The notes below the pieces were generated by a model that did no database searches, had not been told where the DNA came from, and saw nothing but the letters and a program-made list of their open reading frames with translations. Below, one piece after another: positions 30,452-44,900 of a DNA stretch of 64,000 bases. The DNA lies in assembly GCA_024760905.1 (NCBI GenBank), contig CM045734.1, forward strand, positions 39,857,064 to 39,921,063, given 5' to 3'. The DNA is from Plotosus lineatus. Taxonomy: Eukaryota; Chordata; Actinopteri; Siluriformes; Plotosidae. A program made the position numbers and the translations under genes. Within the stretch, counting starts at the first letter, position 1; the number at the start of each line of letters is the position of its first letter.

Positions 30452-33400
30452 CTAAAACAAGGCACAAGGACATGGACTATAGAAAAAAAATTTAAGAAAG
30501 TTTTCTTAACAACTTAATTTCCTTTTTATAATTTCTCCTTACTGCAGTACCAAAATTCCAGGTTCCCCATGGACCTATCAAGCTTGTCTTGCCTGTTGAG
30601 TTGAATTAAAAATCCAGGTTGGAAATCACAGTGTAAATCAGACTGCATAAGTGTGTTGTTCTACGTTGTAAAGCATTTTATGGATGGCTTATTGGATAAG
30701 GCAATGGGTTGCTAATCTGAAGGTCATCAGTTCAATCCCCAATACCACCACTGCTGGGCCCTTGAGCGAGGCCCTTAACCCTAAATTGTTCAGTTGTATT
30801 TAAAAAATGATAATTTTAAGTCGCTCTGGATAAGAGTTTCTGCTAAATGCTATAAATGTAAATTTCATAATTCTGTGTGTGGCTTATGGTGGCACAGTGG
30901 CTAGCATGTCTGTTTCACACCAAGAGGGTCCTGGGTTTGAGTTCTTAGCTTATGTGGCGTTTGCCTGTTCTCTCAGTGCTTGCGTGGGTTTCCTCCCATA
31001 GCCCAAAGACATGCAAATTAAGCGAGTTGGCTGTTCCAAATTGCCCCAGATGTGAATGTGATAGTGAATTGTTATGTGTGTTGGCCCTGCAATGGTATGG
31101 CGAGATGTTTACAGTCATCCCTTGAATTTCGCGGATAATATAGCAGGTATGAGATTTGACCAAATTGAAAAAGACTGAAGGTTATCTGGGGTCTTGGGGC
31201 CCACAGGCCCTGAGCCAGGTCCAGGGTAGATCCCTGGTGGGGGGACAAGTGGGGGCCAGTCAGTACCGAGCAGTAGACAGTTCAGACTCCTTTCTTCTAG
31301 CCTTCATTGCTTTGGAGTGGATCTGCCTTGCTTCTGAGCAGCTTGGATGGTTCTCCTTGATGCAGCCTTGCACAGCTGAGTGTCCATTATCACAGCAAGT
31401 TATTTTTGTTTTGCTGACAACGTTGTTGCACGCGGGCGTGTGTGTGTGTGTGTGTAGGGGGGTGTGCACACGGGCATCTGTGTGTGTGCACGAGTGCATA
31501 TGTCTGTGTGCTCGCGGGCGCCTGTATGTGTGTGTGTGTGTGTGTGTGTGTGCGGGTGCCTTGTGTGCGTGTGCCTCGTGTGCGTGCGCGAGCGTGTGTG
31601 TGTGTGTGTGTGTGCCCGCATGCTCATCCGTCTTGTGTATGTGCGCGCACGGACACCTGTGTGTGTGTGTGTGTGCTCGCCTGTGTGGCGCGTGGGCACC
31701 TGTGTGCGTGATCACAGACATCTTTCAAACTTCAGTCGACATTGGCATGCAAATGGAGTAGGGGGAAGAAACGAAAACATGCTGTGCCATTGCGAAACTT
31801 GGGAGACTTTTTTCTTTTTAATATGTAGATTAAAAAGACGGAATTCCGACTTTAGATGGAAAAATCACATGCCTGATACAGACTAGACCTGGCCGCGATA
31901 ATCGAAAAAATGGGAAGTAGGATCACCCCTCTCATTTATACCATACGTATATGTTTTCGCATCTATACAATATCAAGAAGTGTATATTAAACGGTTCACA
32001 GTTATATTCATATGTAAATACTGTAATGTATTAATATTTAAATAGAATTTATACTGTATATAAATACTTTAAGTACTGTATTCACCTCTGACAATAGCGC
32101 TTCTTCGCTTGATCTTAATCGGAGTCTTTTTTGATGTAACGCACGGAAGATTCATTTATGCTGTAATGGCATGCGACATGGGCATACGTATTGCCACTGT
32201 CAGCATATCTAGCAAGTTCACTTTTTGGGTCACTGTCATCATATTTCGCTTTTTCTTGGGCTCATTGGATGCCTTAGATGGTGCAGGACGTTCACAAACA
32301 CTATAAGATCACAAAATCACAAAAATTCCCGCGGGAATGGGCGAGGAGGCTACAGCGTCACGCGTCTAAGCCAATCAGCTTGCGAGATTGAGTTGAATGG
32401 GCGGTTCCTGCCTGAACTGGGACTGAAGGAGGGGCACTTCAGTCTGTCATTTGTAAACAATGGACACAGCCTGCCTTAGGTCCCTGCCTTCCGCTTGCGT
32501 ACATGCGAGTTTCAGTGCGAATTTTGAATTTTTTATGAATATTTTTTGATTTTGGATACTTATGGAAAATACTGCGATGCACCGAGGCCACAAACTTCAA
32601 GTTGCGAAGTGGCAAGGGATGACTGTAGTGTGTACCCCATCTCCACCCAGTGTCGGTTGAGATAGGTGCCAGTCTCCTCATGACCCTAGTACGATTAAAT
32701 GGTTCAGTACATAAGTAAGCCTGTGAGACTGTTGGGGATTACGACTACAAGTGGAGCTGGGCCTGGAACTTCTGATTCTGCAGTAAGGATTAGCTGATTT
32801 GATCAAATCTTACTGTATTCTGGTTCTTCAGCCTCTGAAGTGTCTAATGGTGGCTCCATGTCCTGCTGTGCCTCATTGTCCTCTCCCAGCTGCTCCTGTG
32901 AACTCACCTCCATGTTGGCAATCATCACCTCATAAGCTTTTCTTGCCTGTGATGTGAGCTCAATCATTTTGTGGTAATGGTCCTGTGTGGTGACAAAAAA
33001 CTATAATTTACAAATACTTTCCTATCCAGAATATGTTTCATCTTCCATTATCAGTTAATTTTTTTCTGAAAACAAAAGGTTTCATGAAGAAACCACTCCA
33101 GCTCATGAGCTTAGTATCTCATTCACTTGTTTACATCTTATATTGCTTCTGTGTGTTTGCAATGACAATAACAAGACCGAGTGGCTGGGGGAAACCATCT
33201 CGCACATGTGGGATAACTTGGCAGTGTAACAATAATTTTAATGATATTTCAAAAGGGTCAAGCTTTCCCTCATTAAAAGCAGAGTTTTGGTGCATATACA
33301 AGGTTCAAAATGTCTGCTATCCGTGGTGCAATATAAGTCTTGTTGGCATGTGATCTATTCTAGGGGCAGTGGTGGCCTGGTGGTAAAGGGCACTGGATTG

Positions 33401-34846
33401 CTGATCCTAAGGTTGGAGGTTGGAGTCCCATTCTCCACAAGGTTGTCACTGTCCCCTCAGTGCAGTTAACTGGGTTATCAAAGGCTGGCCACGTCTCTCA
33501 CCGCCACCCATCGAAGGAAGCTCATTTCAGCTGCTTGTATCCACGATCTTGTTCTTTTGGTCACTACCCAAAGCTCATGACTACAGATGAGGGTTGGAAC
33601 GTAGATCGACTGGTAAATTGAGAGCTTTGCAGCTTAGATCCTTCTTCACCACAACAGACCGGAACAATCTCCGCTTTACAGCAGAGGCTGCAGCGATCCT
33701 CCTGCTGATCTCCCACTCCATCCTTCCCTCACTTGTGAACGAGACCCAGAGGTACTTGGACTCCTCCACTTGGGGCAGGGTGTCATTGCAAACCCGGAAA
33801 TTATTAGGTTTATTAATTTCATGTTCTAAGGCTTGGTTAAGCAACTGACTGATACTGGTGTAAGCATTTTTACAGTTACAGCATACATGACCTGGGCGGC
33901 ACCGAGATTTTAATTTTGTAGCTTATTCATGTTTACTTATTCTCGAGAAAGCAATTTATTATATGGAAAAAAGGAAAGAGATGACCATGGCCTCCAATTA
34001 CAGAAATCGTACTGACATGAAATAGGATATATACTCCCATACCTGTGCTCCATCATAGTTAAAGATTCCCACCAGACTGACAGGAACAGGTTTATTCACA
34101 CAGCGGCCCAGAGATTTCCTTGTCAGGGCAAAGATAAAGGGAACACCTTGTTCCCGACATGTATCAATGATTGTGTGGAGAGCCTCATCGAGACCACCTG
34201 GAAAGAAAAAAGTCACTAGAGCCTTCATGGAAAATCCTTTTCTTCATTTGTCTGGTTTATCTTTCTATTTTATATTTGTTGTAACCAATTTCACATAGAA
34301 CTGGCTGAAAATATGGAATAACCTTAGTATCTCTCATAGTGAAGTTATCAAAGGCCAGTCATGTCTCTCACTGTCGATGGTGTGAGGCATGTAAAAGAAC
34401 CATTGCTGACTTTGGACATAGCCGCCAGCATGTTTGTGCCCTGCGATGGTCTGGCAAGCTGTCCAGGGTGTATTCTGCACTCGACCGGTGTCAGCTGGAA
34501 TATATATATATATATGCAGGCAATGGTGGCCAGGTGGTATAGCGTGCTGGATCGTTGATCCTAAGGTTGAGGGTTCGAGTCCCACACTCCACAGGGTTGT
34601 CAGTGCAGCTAGCTGGGTTATCAAAGGCCGGCCATGTCTCTCACTGTCTATGGTGAGAGGTTCATGTAAAAGAACCATTGCTGACTTTCTGTCCTGTGCT
34701 TAAGGGTTGTGTCAGGAAGGGCAGTCGACGAAAAAAACCTATGTCAAATCAAACGTGCGAATCATTCGCTGTGGAGACCCCTTATAAAAGGGAAAAGCCG
34801 AAAGGAAATCTCTCTCAGATATATATATATATATATACATACACAC

Positions 34847-34887
<41 letters not shown>

Positions 34888-35398
34888 CATACACACTGTA
34901 TATATACAGTATACTGTTTCACACACACAGGGATCCCTCACTACTTCGTGCTTCAATTTATGCAGCTTCAGACTTTCATGCATCGCGTTTTTTTTAAATA
35001 TTCATCGAAATAAAAAATAAGGAAATGAAGAAAGAAAAGGGGAAAGGGTTAAGGAAAAGTCCACAAAAACAAGGCCAATTATGAAAAAACAAAAACCCTA
35101 AATGAACACAAAACAAAAAATAACCCAAAATCTCCCATCAAAACTACTTACATTTCTGTGAGGTGTCTTTATATGTGTGTATTTATATTTTATTTACATC
35201 TTATGCATTATTTTTGAATGTTTAATTGTTATTATAAGCATTTATAGCATTGAATATGTATTTATTGATATTATATATACATATACGTATACGTCAATCG
35301 GGGGAGGTTGGGGAGTTGATCCTATTTCGCGGATTTCAGTGATCGCAGGGGGGATCTCGGTCCCAATTAACAGTGGAAAATGAGGGATCCCTGTATAT

Positions 35399-35459
<61 letters not shown>

Positions 35460-38400
35460 AAAAAAAAAAACCTTTATTTCAGTGAGCTTTTATGATTATG
35501 TCCCTGTGTGGTATATACTAAAACAATTATTTTCCCCAGGCTTGGTGGATGTCACTGAATTGAACAGTGTATTCAGGAGCATCCACCTCACCGGACACAT
35601 AAAGCATGCTAAGTATTTCTTTCAAATGTATGTGTCCCCCCAATCAGGGAGATTTGTTACTGTTCCTTAGGCTTTTATGATCGACTAAATTCTTTAAGAT
35701 ATGGAGTCAAATTAAAATAATAAACATAATATAAAACCATCATATCCATAATAAACGTACCGGTACATTGAGTGTGGTGATTCCATTGTTTTTCCTTTTT
35801 TGGTTGCCAAATGTTTATATGAAACATACAAAGCAAAATGTTGTAATGTCTCAAACTGTGCATCACAAAAGGTCTATATGTCCTCATACCTTTGGACTGC
35901 ACACGTTCACAGTTGGGAGAGATGATGACGCATTTGACTTTTCGCAGTTTCAGGTGTTTCAGCACTTCCCGGAGACCCATAACCAGCCGTCTCTTCATCC
36001 TGGCTTTCATCGGATCTTTCTGGTAAAGTCGATCCTGGAACCTCACCAGTTCCTTCAGCAGCGTGGTCACACAATCATCTACCTCCTTACTTAACATCTG
36101 GCTGCAGTAGCTGTTATGGCCAAATACATTCAAATATATATACACACACATCATTAGATAATTCTTAAAATATACTCTGTTAAACAAAGGTTGACTGAGT
36201 TTCTGGACTTTTTGAAAACCTGACATTAGTAATATTTTTTCACCCTTACTCTCTGAACTTCCTGCTATGGATTTTTAGACAACTGGGGTTGGAATTGGAT
36301 TCACAGCTTTTCGGCGGTGCATTTTCTTCTGCAAGGTTCTCCAGATCTTCAGATGAACCCATTTGATCAGCCTCATTAGCACCACTTTGATCACCTTACA
36401 TCAAAATGAAACTAACGGTCAATAACACTCTTACTCGTAATAATTCCTTCAAGATTAATAGCAATAGTTGAAATGTAAATGTATGTTTTTGGTAGAGACA
36501 GGACAGAATGTGTAGTATATAAATACATGATTACTTGTTGGCTCATAACACTGCTGCAGTGAACTGCTCTCAGTAAGATGCTCACTGTGTTGTGGCTCTT
36601 GACTGACTTCAGTCATTCGAGTTGGATCTCTTTCTTCTAGCAAGCGGTTCTGTTTCCTTTCTTCTCTTTCCTTCAAAATAACCTGCGCAACAGCCAGCAT
36701 ACATGATACATCACTCATTGTTTTGGTGATACAAAGAGAGTAAACAGGTTGATTAAACTGTTAAAAAACAGCTATAAATAACGTACTCTTTTAAGGGTTG
36801 TAGGCTTCTTCGCTTTAGGAACTTCTCTCTGTTTTCCTCGTTTTACTAAAGGGCAGGTGGAATCCAAGGGGTTGTGTGCCATCCTCTCCTGCTGCCAGGA
36901 ATGTTTCTTCTGAGCTGCTGGGTCTTTGTGGACAATTGGTAGAGCTCCTCCCACTGGATTTAATACAGGGGCAATAACAAACTGTTAAAGCCAAATTATA
37001 AAAAGAGTATTTCATGAATACACCCATATTATAACAATAATTCAATGACTTGTATAAGGTGCAAAGACCTTTAAACTGAATACATTAACAAAATGGCTCT
37101 TCACAGAAATACCTGAAAATATTAGTGGTTTAACATCTTGTCTGGACTTTTGAGATTGTTGTTTTTTCTCCAGGGTTTTCAGCATATTCGCAAGATCAAG
37201 CTGAACAAGTGCCTCGCTCTTCTTCTGACCCACTGACTGATGATCAGAAAAAAGGAAATGAACAACTTTTCAGTTGCTTGGGGTTTTTATTTCTGAACAT
37301 TCAGGGTGTTAAAGTTCTCATTAGATTTCAGCTGACATTATGTGCAGAATTACCTGCATTTAAGGTTTTAAACCATTCAATTAAAAAGTACAACATAAGT
37401 ACAGAATAACAGGTATAATAACTTTGTGAATGCTGGGTTTTGATTTGTTACTGTAACATACTTGTAAAAAATAAATAATGAAAAATAAAAAAAACAACAG
37501 ACCACGGCGATCCCGACATTCCCACTGAAAGGACCATTTAATATTATGCGAATATAGAACAAGTATAGCAAGGTTGAAAGCCCCAGTTTCAGTGTACGGC
37601 AAGTAAATGTCCGGAAACCTAATGTACAATTTTGCCTGTGACCTTGAAAAGTAGGTCAATGTCACTCACTCAAAACCTCATATAGTATTATAAAACCACT
37701 TATAGTATTAAATCAGCACACCAAGTTTGAAAGCCCCACTTTCAGAACACAGCAAATAAATGCACAGAAAGTAAAGTGTGATGGATGGACGGACAGACAA
37801 AACCCTATTCCTATGGCTCCCGAGCCACTTTGTGGGTGGGAGTTAAAAGGTAATAAAATAAAATCATAGATCCATGTCTGACGTGAACTACAGTGGTTAG
37901 ATATTGGTACTCGCTACTTCGCGCTTCAATTCATGCGGCTTCAGTGCATCGACTTTTTTTTTTTAGTAATATTCATCGAATTGAAAAATAAGGAAATTAA
38001 GGAAGAATAGGGGTAAAGGTTAAGGAAAATGTTGCAAAAACAAGGTCAATTATGCAAAAAAAACAAAAAAAACCCTGACCAACACAAAACAAAAAACTGC
38101 TGTGGTACAATGCAATAATTTAGTTATCCCATGGTGATTAAGTCATACCAAGTATTATTCAACTGCTTTCCACCAATCAAAACAAGAGAATCTCTTGAAT
38201 GAATAATATTAATAACAATAACAACAACTATTATAATAAGACAATACAGTGATCCCTCGTTACTTCGAGCTTCAGTTTCTACAGCTTTAGTGCATTGCGG
38301 GATTTTCAAAAATATTTATTGAAAAATTAAAAAATAGGGAAAAGGTTAATGAAAATGTAACAAAACAAGACCAATTATGCAAAAAACAAACAAAAAAAAA

Positions 38401-41400
38401 CCAACCCAAACAAAGAAAAAAACACAAACCCAAAACTACTTACATTTTAATGTGAGGTGCGTATCTGACTGTGTGTACATTATTTATATTTTATTTACAT
38501 CTTATGCATTATTTTTGAATATTTGTTATTATAAGCATTTATAGCGTTGAATATATATTTATTGATATTATACACACATATACATGTACGTATAAGTCAG
38601 TTGGGGGGGTCGATCCTACTTCGCGGAAATCGGCGGTCACGCGGGATGGGGTCTCGGTCCCCATTAATCGCGGAAAGTGAGGGATCCCTGTATTCTTTGT
38701 CGATTCTTGGTTTTTCAGTCAGTAGGCAGATGTCTATGTCACACTTTAAAATGGAAAAAGTAAACCACAAAAATCTTTTTTTTTCCCTCCTTGTATTTTC
38801 CTGCAGTAGATAGTACAACTTGCACTTATGCACATTCTCTGCTGAGCTAACAACAAATGCACTGTCTATTCAGCAAGATCCACCTTATGTTCAAAGAATA
38901 ATTGTTGATTAGTTAGGTAGCAAAACAGACAGCAATCCTACAGGAGAAATGATCCATTCAGCCATTATTTATATAAGATATAGCCACCTGAGTTTGGCGA
39001 GAAATGGGATGCATCCTGAACAGTTCACCAGACTAGCATACAGGGATGGGGGCTAGCTCACACATGGAAGAATTCAGTCAGCAGCCAGTCGATCTGATGT
39101 GCATGTCTCTGGACTATAGGAGACTTGAGTACCCAGAGGACACGATACAAGCACAGCAAGAAGATGTAAACTCCACTCAGCCAGCCCTCACTTATCTTTG
39201 AGCACAGAGCAATATTACTCAAGAAGAACTACATTTTTGCAACATTAATTCACCAACAAAATGACACGGTGGCGTAGTGGTTAGCACGTCCTTCTTACAG
39301 CAAAAAGGTCCCGAGTTTGACTCCCAGCTCGGGAGTCTATGTGGAGTTTGCATGATCTCCCCGTGCTTGGGTGGGTTTCACCATGTACTCCGGTTTCTTC
39401 CCACAGTAGCTTAACTGGCTGTTCCAACTCTCCCGTAGGTGTGAGTGCAAGTATGAATGATTGTGTGAATCCTGGCTCTATGACGGCCTGGTAAGCTGTC
39501 CATGGTCTACCCCGCCATCATCCAGAGCTGGCTGAGATGAGTGCCAGCCTCCCTGTGACCCTAATTAGGATTACGCGGTTCAGAAAATTAATGAATGATT
39601 CAGAAAGCACAAATAATACATAATCGAGAATGGAAATTTTAATTACTGTATGGATTCTTAAAGATTATCCCTCAATGTTAGAAAAGCGTCCTCATATCCG
39701 ATAACCTCTCTAATGAACCTTGAAAGAATAAATCCATATCCACCCCACACCTTTTTCACAGTAGCAGTCCCAGACTTGCCATCAGCAGCTTTGTTTTTGT
39801 TTATATTCTCCGTCTGCACAGCTGAGCCCTCTTTCTCTAGTATTCCAGTGTTCTCCTGCATAACAGAGATAAAAGATGAGGACCAAACAAAGCGTTCTTT
39901 AAATATTTCTATAATTTTAAGATGCTACCTGTATTCCTGAACTTGAGGAATGCCTCTGTCCTTTTTTTGGATTAACAAAAGCAAGAGAGAGATCAGGGAA
40001 CTCCTCTTCATCCTAAGGATGAAATGATACCAGAAATGTCTCACACACAAAAATTAGAAAACATTTGGTAAAAAATGTACAGTACATCTTAAATCTTGAC
40101 AGCTTGAAACAAAGTTAAATACATGAGACACAGATCACAGTCCTCGACCTCTATACTTGCATCTCCACGTCTTGGAAGGATTTTTATGGCCAGGTTCGAT
40201 TTCTGACACCAACCTTCTGGGACAAATATCCATTTACGCTCACACCTAGGAGCCATCAGGAACAACCAATTAGCCTAATGTGGTCGGTGGTGCTATAATG
40301 GTTAGGGTATTGGGCTCATGTTTGAGAGCAGGCATGAGATTGGCCATGGATGAAAAAAGCGGAACGGGGGAGGGGTTCAGAAAATTTTTGGAAATACTAA
40401 ATGGTGGTATTACACACATTAAAAATAAGCTTTGGAACATTTATAATGTTATTGAATAATTCACTATTTTAGAATAAATCACATCATGGGGCAGTGGTGG
40501 TCTAGGGCGCTGGATCGCTGATCCAAAGGTTGGGGGTTCGAGTCCCACTCTCCACAAGGTTGTCATTGTCCCCCCCAGTGCAGCTAACTGGGTTATCAAA
40601 GGCGGGCCATGTCTCTCACTGTCTATGGTGTGAGGCATGTAAAAGAACCATTGCTGACTTTCATAAAGAGTAGCTGCAAAGTCGTCAGCGCGTTTCTGTC
40701 CCTTGCTAAAAAGGGTTGTGACAGGAGGCGCATCCGACGTAAAAACCTCTGCCAAATCAAACGTGCGAATCAGATGATTCGCTGTGGCGACTCCCGAGTA
40801 AAAGGGAAAAAGCCGAAAGGAAGACAGACAGAATAAATCACATCAAAATGCCTTAAGAGTTGTAAATACCCACTGATATAATGATATTTTACATGTGTAT
40901 TCTTTATCCTTGTACTCTTCCACAATTTCAGTGTTCAAACTAAGTTAATACTTAATTATTTCTACAATAATTAAAGTAATAATAAAAAACCTAGAAATAT
41001 CTAACATACATCATAAGCATCTCTCCAAAAGAGGAGTAATTTCATAACGTTTGGAGGGTTTGAAAGGTTAAAGTACTTGAAAAAGGAATGGCATTGTTGT
41101 ATCACAGAATGTAGAAAAAGTAGATATGCAGATTATGTTAGATGTTCCTAATGTTTTTAAAGCCACACGATTATATGTATTTATTACAAAAATTCAATCA
41201 TCTTACCAAGATGAAGGGACCACTCTTAAAATGTGTGTCTTTGAGAAAAAACGTTTATTTACACTAACTTCTATGTTCAATATTTATACTATGTACAAAT
41301 CTCATTCTTGTCGTTTTAGTTGTTAAGCGTAATCTTGTTTGCGAGCGACAGGAGCTTGGAGTGTTCTTTCCTTCTTTTTATCTCTCCGCTGTGCTTTCTC

Positions 41401-41928
41401 TTCCTGTTCCTTCTGATGGTCTAACCTTGCTCTTTTTTGCTTGCTAAAATTGTTTTTACAAAATACAAATCACTTATTATACACATATGTAAGTGACTTT
41501 CATATTTGAATGAAGAAGTTAAGAAAAAAATGAAATGATTCTACAGTATATCCGACTTTGTTTACAATATGGCAGCGCCCATGAAGTGATAGGAATGAAG
41601 CAAACACACTTTTGAAATCGCGCATGAGTTGCTCTCGCTACTAAAATGATAATTGCAATAGCACAGTAGTGAGATTATTTCAGTAAATGTGACGAGCTCG
41701 AAAGAAGGCTCTTGTCTCAAGTGACACACAGAGCTTGTGAATGAAAGCGCGCTTATCCAGACTTCCGATCTTTCAAATGAGCAAGTCATGGTTGAGTACT
41801 AAACAAGTATTCAACGCGCACTTGCTGACTAGAAAGATCGGAAGTCCGGATAAGCCGCGCATTGTCTAACAAGCTCCATGTGTCACTTGCAACAAAAGCG
41901 CCCACTTTTGGGAGTTCAACCCTTATAC

Positions 41929-41972
<44 letters not shown>

Positions 41973-44900
41973 AATTTGGAATAATATAAAAAATAGCCTC
42001 TGGAGGTCAGAAAAGTCAGATTTCCACCAAAAAGCGGAAATATCTCATGCCTGTGAGAGGATGCACGTCTTTGGAGTTTGTGAGGAAACATTAGTACCTG
42101 TAGCGTGAAACACATTCAGAGACCATAGAAACTCCACAGAAGAACGACCTTGCAGACCTTCGTGCTATGATACAGATGTGCTAACCACTACGCCACCATA
42201 CCCCGAAACACAGAGCTATTTACTCACCTCAAACTTCGGCGGCCCCTGGAGCACTGGTAGCATATTGTGTGTCTCTCGCTCACACTCTGGTTTAGATTTC
42301 TTCTTTTTCTTCCTTTTCTTCTTCACAGTTTGTTCAGCTTCTTGTTGATGCACAATCCCCTTGATTGAAATGCAAAATGTAATAAAGAATATTTTCGATA
42401 ACTATAACCACCTTTCCTACAGCTGTATGATTGCAGTTTGATGCAGTTTGACTTGGGCACACCAAGGGTGTGTTTATGCGTAAAGAAAGGAAAATGTGGC
42501 TTTCGCCCACTTCCAAGCAAAAACCTAGAGTTGCTTGATTATAGCAAGAACAATGTATACAGCAAAAACCACATCATTTAGACACCTATCCGCTGAAACA
42601 TTAAAAACATAAGCATTGAAAAGTGGCATGCATAATGTTCATCTTGGAACAGTGGCACCTGCCACGGAGTGGAAGGTATTAGGCAGAAAGTGAGCAACCA
42701 GGTCATGAAGTTGATGTGTTGGAAGCAGGAAAAAATGAGCAAGTGGAAGACAGTGATTTTGACAAGGACCACATTATAATGGATGCGGGGAGGGGTGAGC
42801 TGCACCTCCCCTTCCTCCACCACAATGGCTGAAGTGCATTTGAGCAAGCCAGCTGACCCCCATGGGTTTCTCAATGTGTGTGGCAGCACACTACTCCAAG
42901 AGTGTGTGTGTGTGTGTGTGTGTGCTCACTTTGAATGGGTTAAATGCAAGAAGAAATAATTTCCCTTGTGGGATTAATACAGTACAGGGATCCCTCGCTA
43001 CTTCGTGCTTCAATTCATGCGGCGTCAGTGCATCGCAGGGTTTTTTGTTGTTTTTTTTAATATTCATTGAATTAAAAAATAAGGAAATTAAGGAAGAGTA
43101 GGGGGAAAAGTTAAGGAAAATGCCACAAAAAAGGCCAATTATGCAAAAAAAAATGAAATGACACAACAAAAAACATCCCAAAACCAAAAATCTGCCAAAA
43201 ACCTCCCACCTCCACCTTGAATTCTTCGGTTACACCGACAAAACACCTCACCACTGTCTTACATCTCTCATATATGTCCTGCACCACTCGAACATACTTC
43301 TCTGCCACTCCAGACTTCCTCATGCAATACCACAGTTCCTCTCTTTGCACCCTGTCATATGCTTTCTCCAGATCCACAAAGGCACAATGCAGCTCCGCCT
43401 GACCTTCTCTGTACTTCTCAATTAACATCCTCAAAGCAAACACTGCATATGTGGTACTCTTTCTTGGCATGAAACCAAACTGTTGTTCACAAATGCTGTC
43501 CTCTGCCCTTAGTCTATCTTCCACTATTCTTTCCCATAACTTCATCGTATGGCTCATCAACTTTATCGATCTGTAGTTGCCACAACTCTTCACGTCTCCC
43601 TTGTTCTTAAAAATGGGCACCAGCACACTTCTCCTCCATTCCGCCGTCATCTGCTCACTCTCTAAGACCTTGTTGAATGTTCTTGTCAGAAAATCTACTG
43701 TTACCTCGCCTAGACACTTCCATACCTCCACTGGTATGTCATCAGGACCAACTGCCTTTCCACTTTTCATCCTCTTCAATGCCCTCCTCACTTCAGCCTT
43801 ACTAATCTTTGCTACTTCCTGGTCCTCAACGGTCACCTGTTCTACTCTTTGTTTCTCTCTCATTATCCTCATTCATCAGCTCTTCAAAGTACTCTTTCCA
43901 TCTTCCCAGCACACCTCTGTCATCAGTCAATACATTTCCCTCTCTGTCCTTTATCACTCTAACTTGCTGCACGTCCTTCCCATCTCTATTTCTCTGCTGT
44001 GCTAACCTGTATAAATTATTTTCTCCCTCCTTACTGTCCAACCTAGCATACAAGTCATTATACGCCTGCTGTTTGGCCTTTGACACCGCTACCTTCGCCT
44101 TACGCTGTGTCTCCCTGTAATCCTGTTTACTCTCTTCGGTCCTCTCAATGTCCCACTTCTTCTTCGTTAACCTCTTCCTTTGTATACACTCCTGCACTTC
44201 CTCATTCCACCACCAAGTCTCCTTGTCTACTTTCCTTCCAGAGGATACAACAAAGTGCTCTCCGACCTGTCTCCCGGATCACATTTGCTGTGGTTGTCCA
44301 GTCATCTGGAAGCACTTCCTGACCACCCAAAGTCTGTTTCAACTCCTCCTTGAAGACAACACGACACTCTTCCTTTTTCAGCCTCCACCACTTTGTCTTC
44401 TGCTCTGTCTTTGCCTTCTTCACCTTTCTTACCATCAGAGTCATCCTGCACACCACCATCCTATCCTGTTTGGCAACACTCTCACCCACTACTACTTTGC
44501 AGTCACTGACGTCCTCCACTTTTATAAGTCAACCTATGCTCCTCTCTCTTCTGGAAGAAAGTATTCACCACAGCCATTTCCACCCTTTTTGCAAAATCGA
44601 TCAACATCTGTCCTTCTGTGTTCCTGTCCTGGATACCAAACCTGCCCATCACTTCCTCGTCCCCTCTGTTGCCTGCACCAACATGTCCATTGAAGTCTGC
44701 TCCAATTTCCACTCTTTCACCTCTGGGGGTACTCTGCATCACTTCATCTAACTCACTCCAGGATCTCTCCTTCTGTTCTAGCTCACATCCTGCCTGTGGG
44801 GCATAAGCACTAACAACATTGAACATCACGCCTTCAATTTCTAACTTGAGACTCATCACTCTGTCTGACACTCTTTTCACTTCTAGAACATTCCTGACCA

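Noticed and set aside
31260..31886. Cys/Val-rich and His/Thr-rich frames of 100-200 codons
   Set aside because: They come from the GT-rich tract; no codon bias, motif or splice structure.
35768..36094. 108-codon plus-strand frame
   Set aside because: It is antisense to the conserved secisbp2 RNA-binding exon.
41757..41850. CTTCCGATCT and AGATCGGAAG, which look like sequencing-adapter ends
   Set aside because: They are two arms of a longer genomic palindrome; similarity to adapter ends stops after about 10 bases.
43577..44751. Plus-strand frames of 100-180 codons
   Set aside because: They are antisense to the RTE endonuclease/RT fragment.
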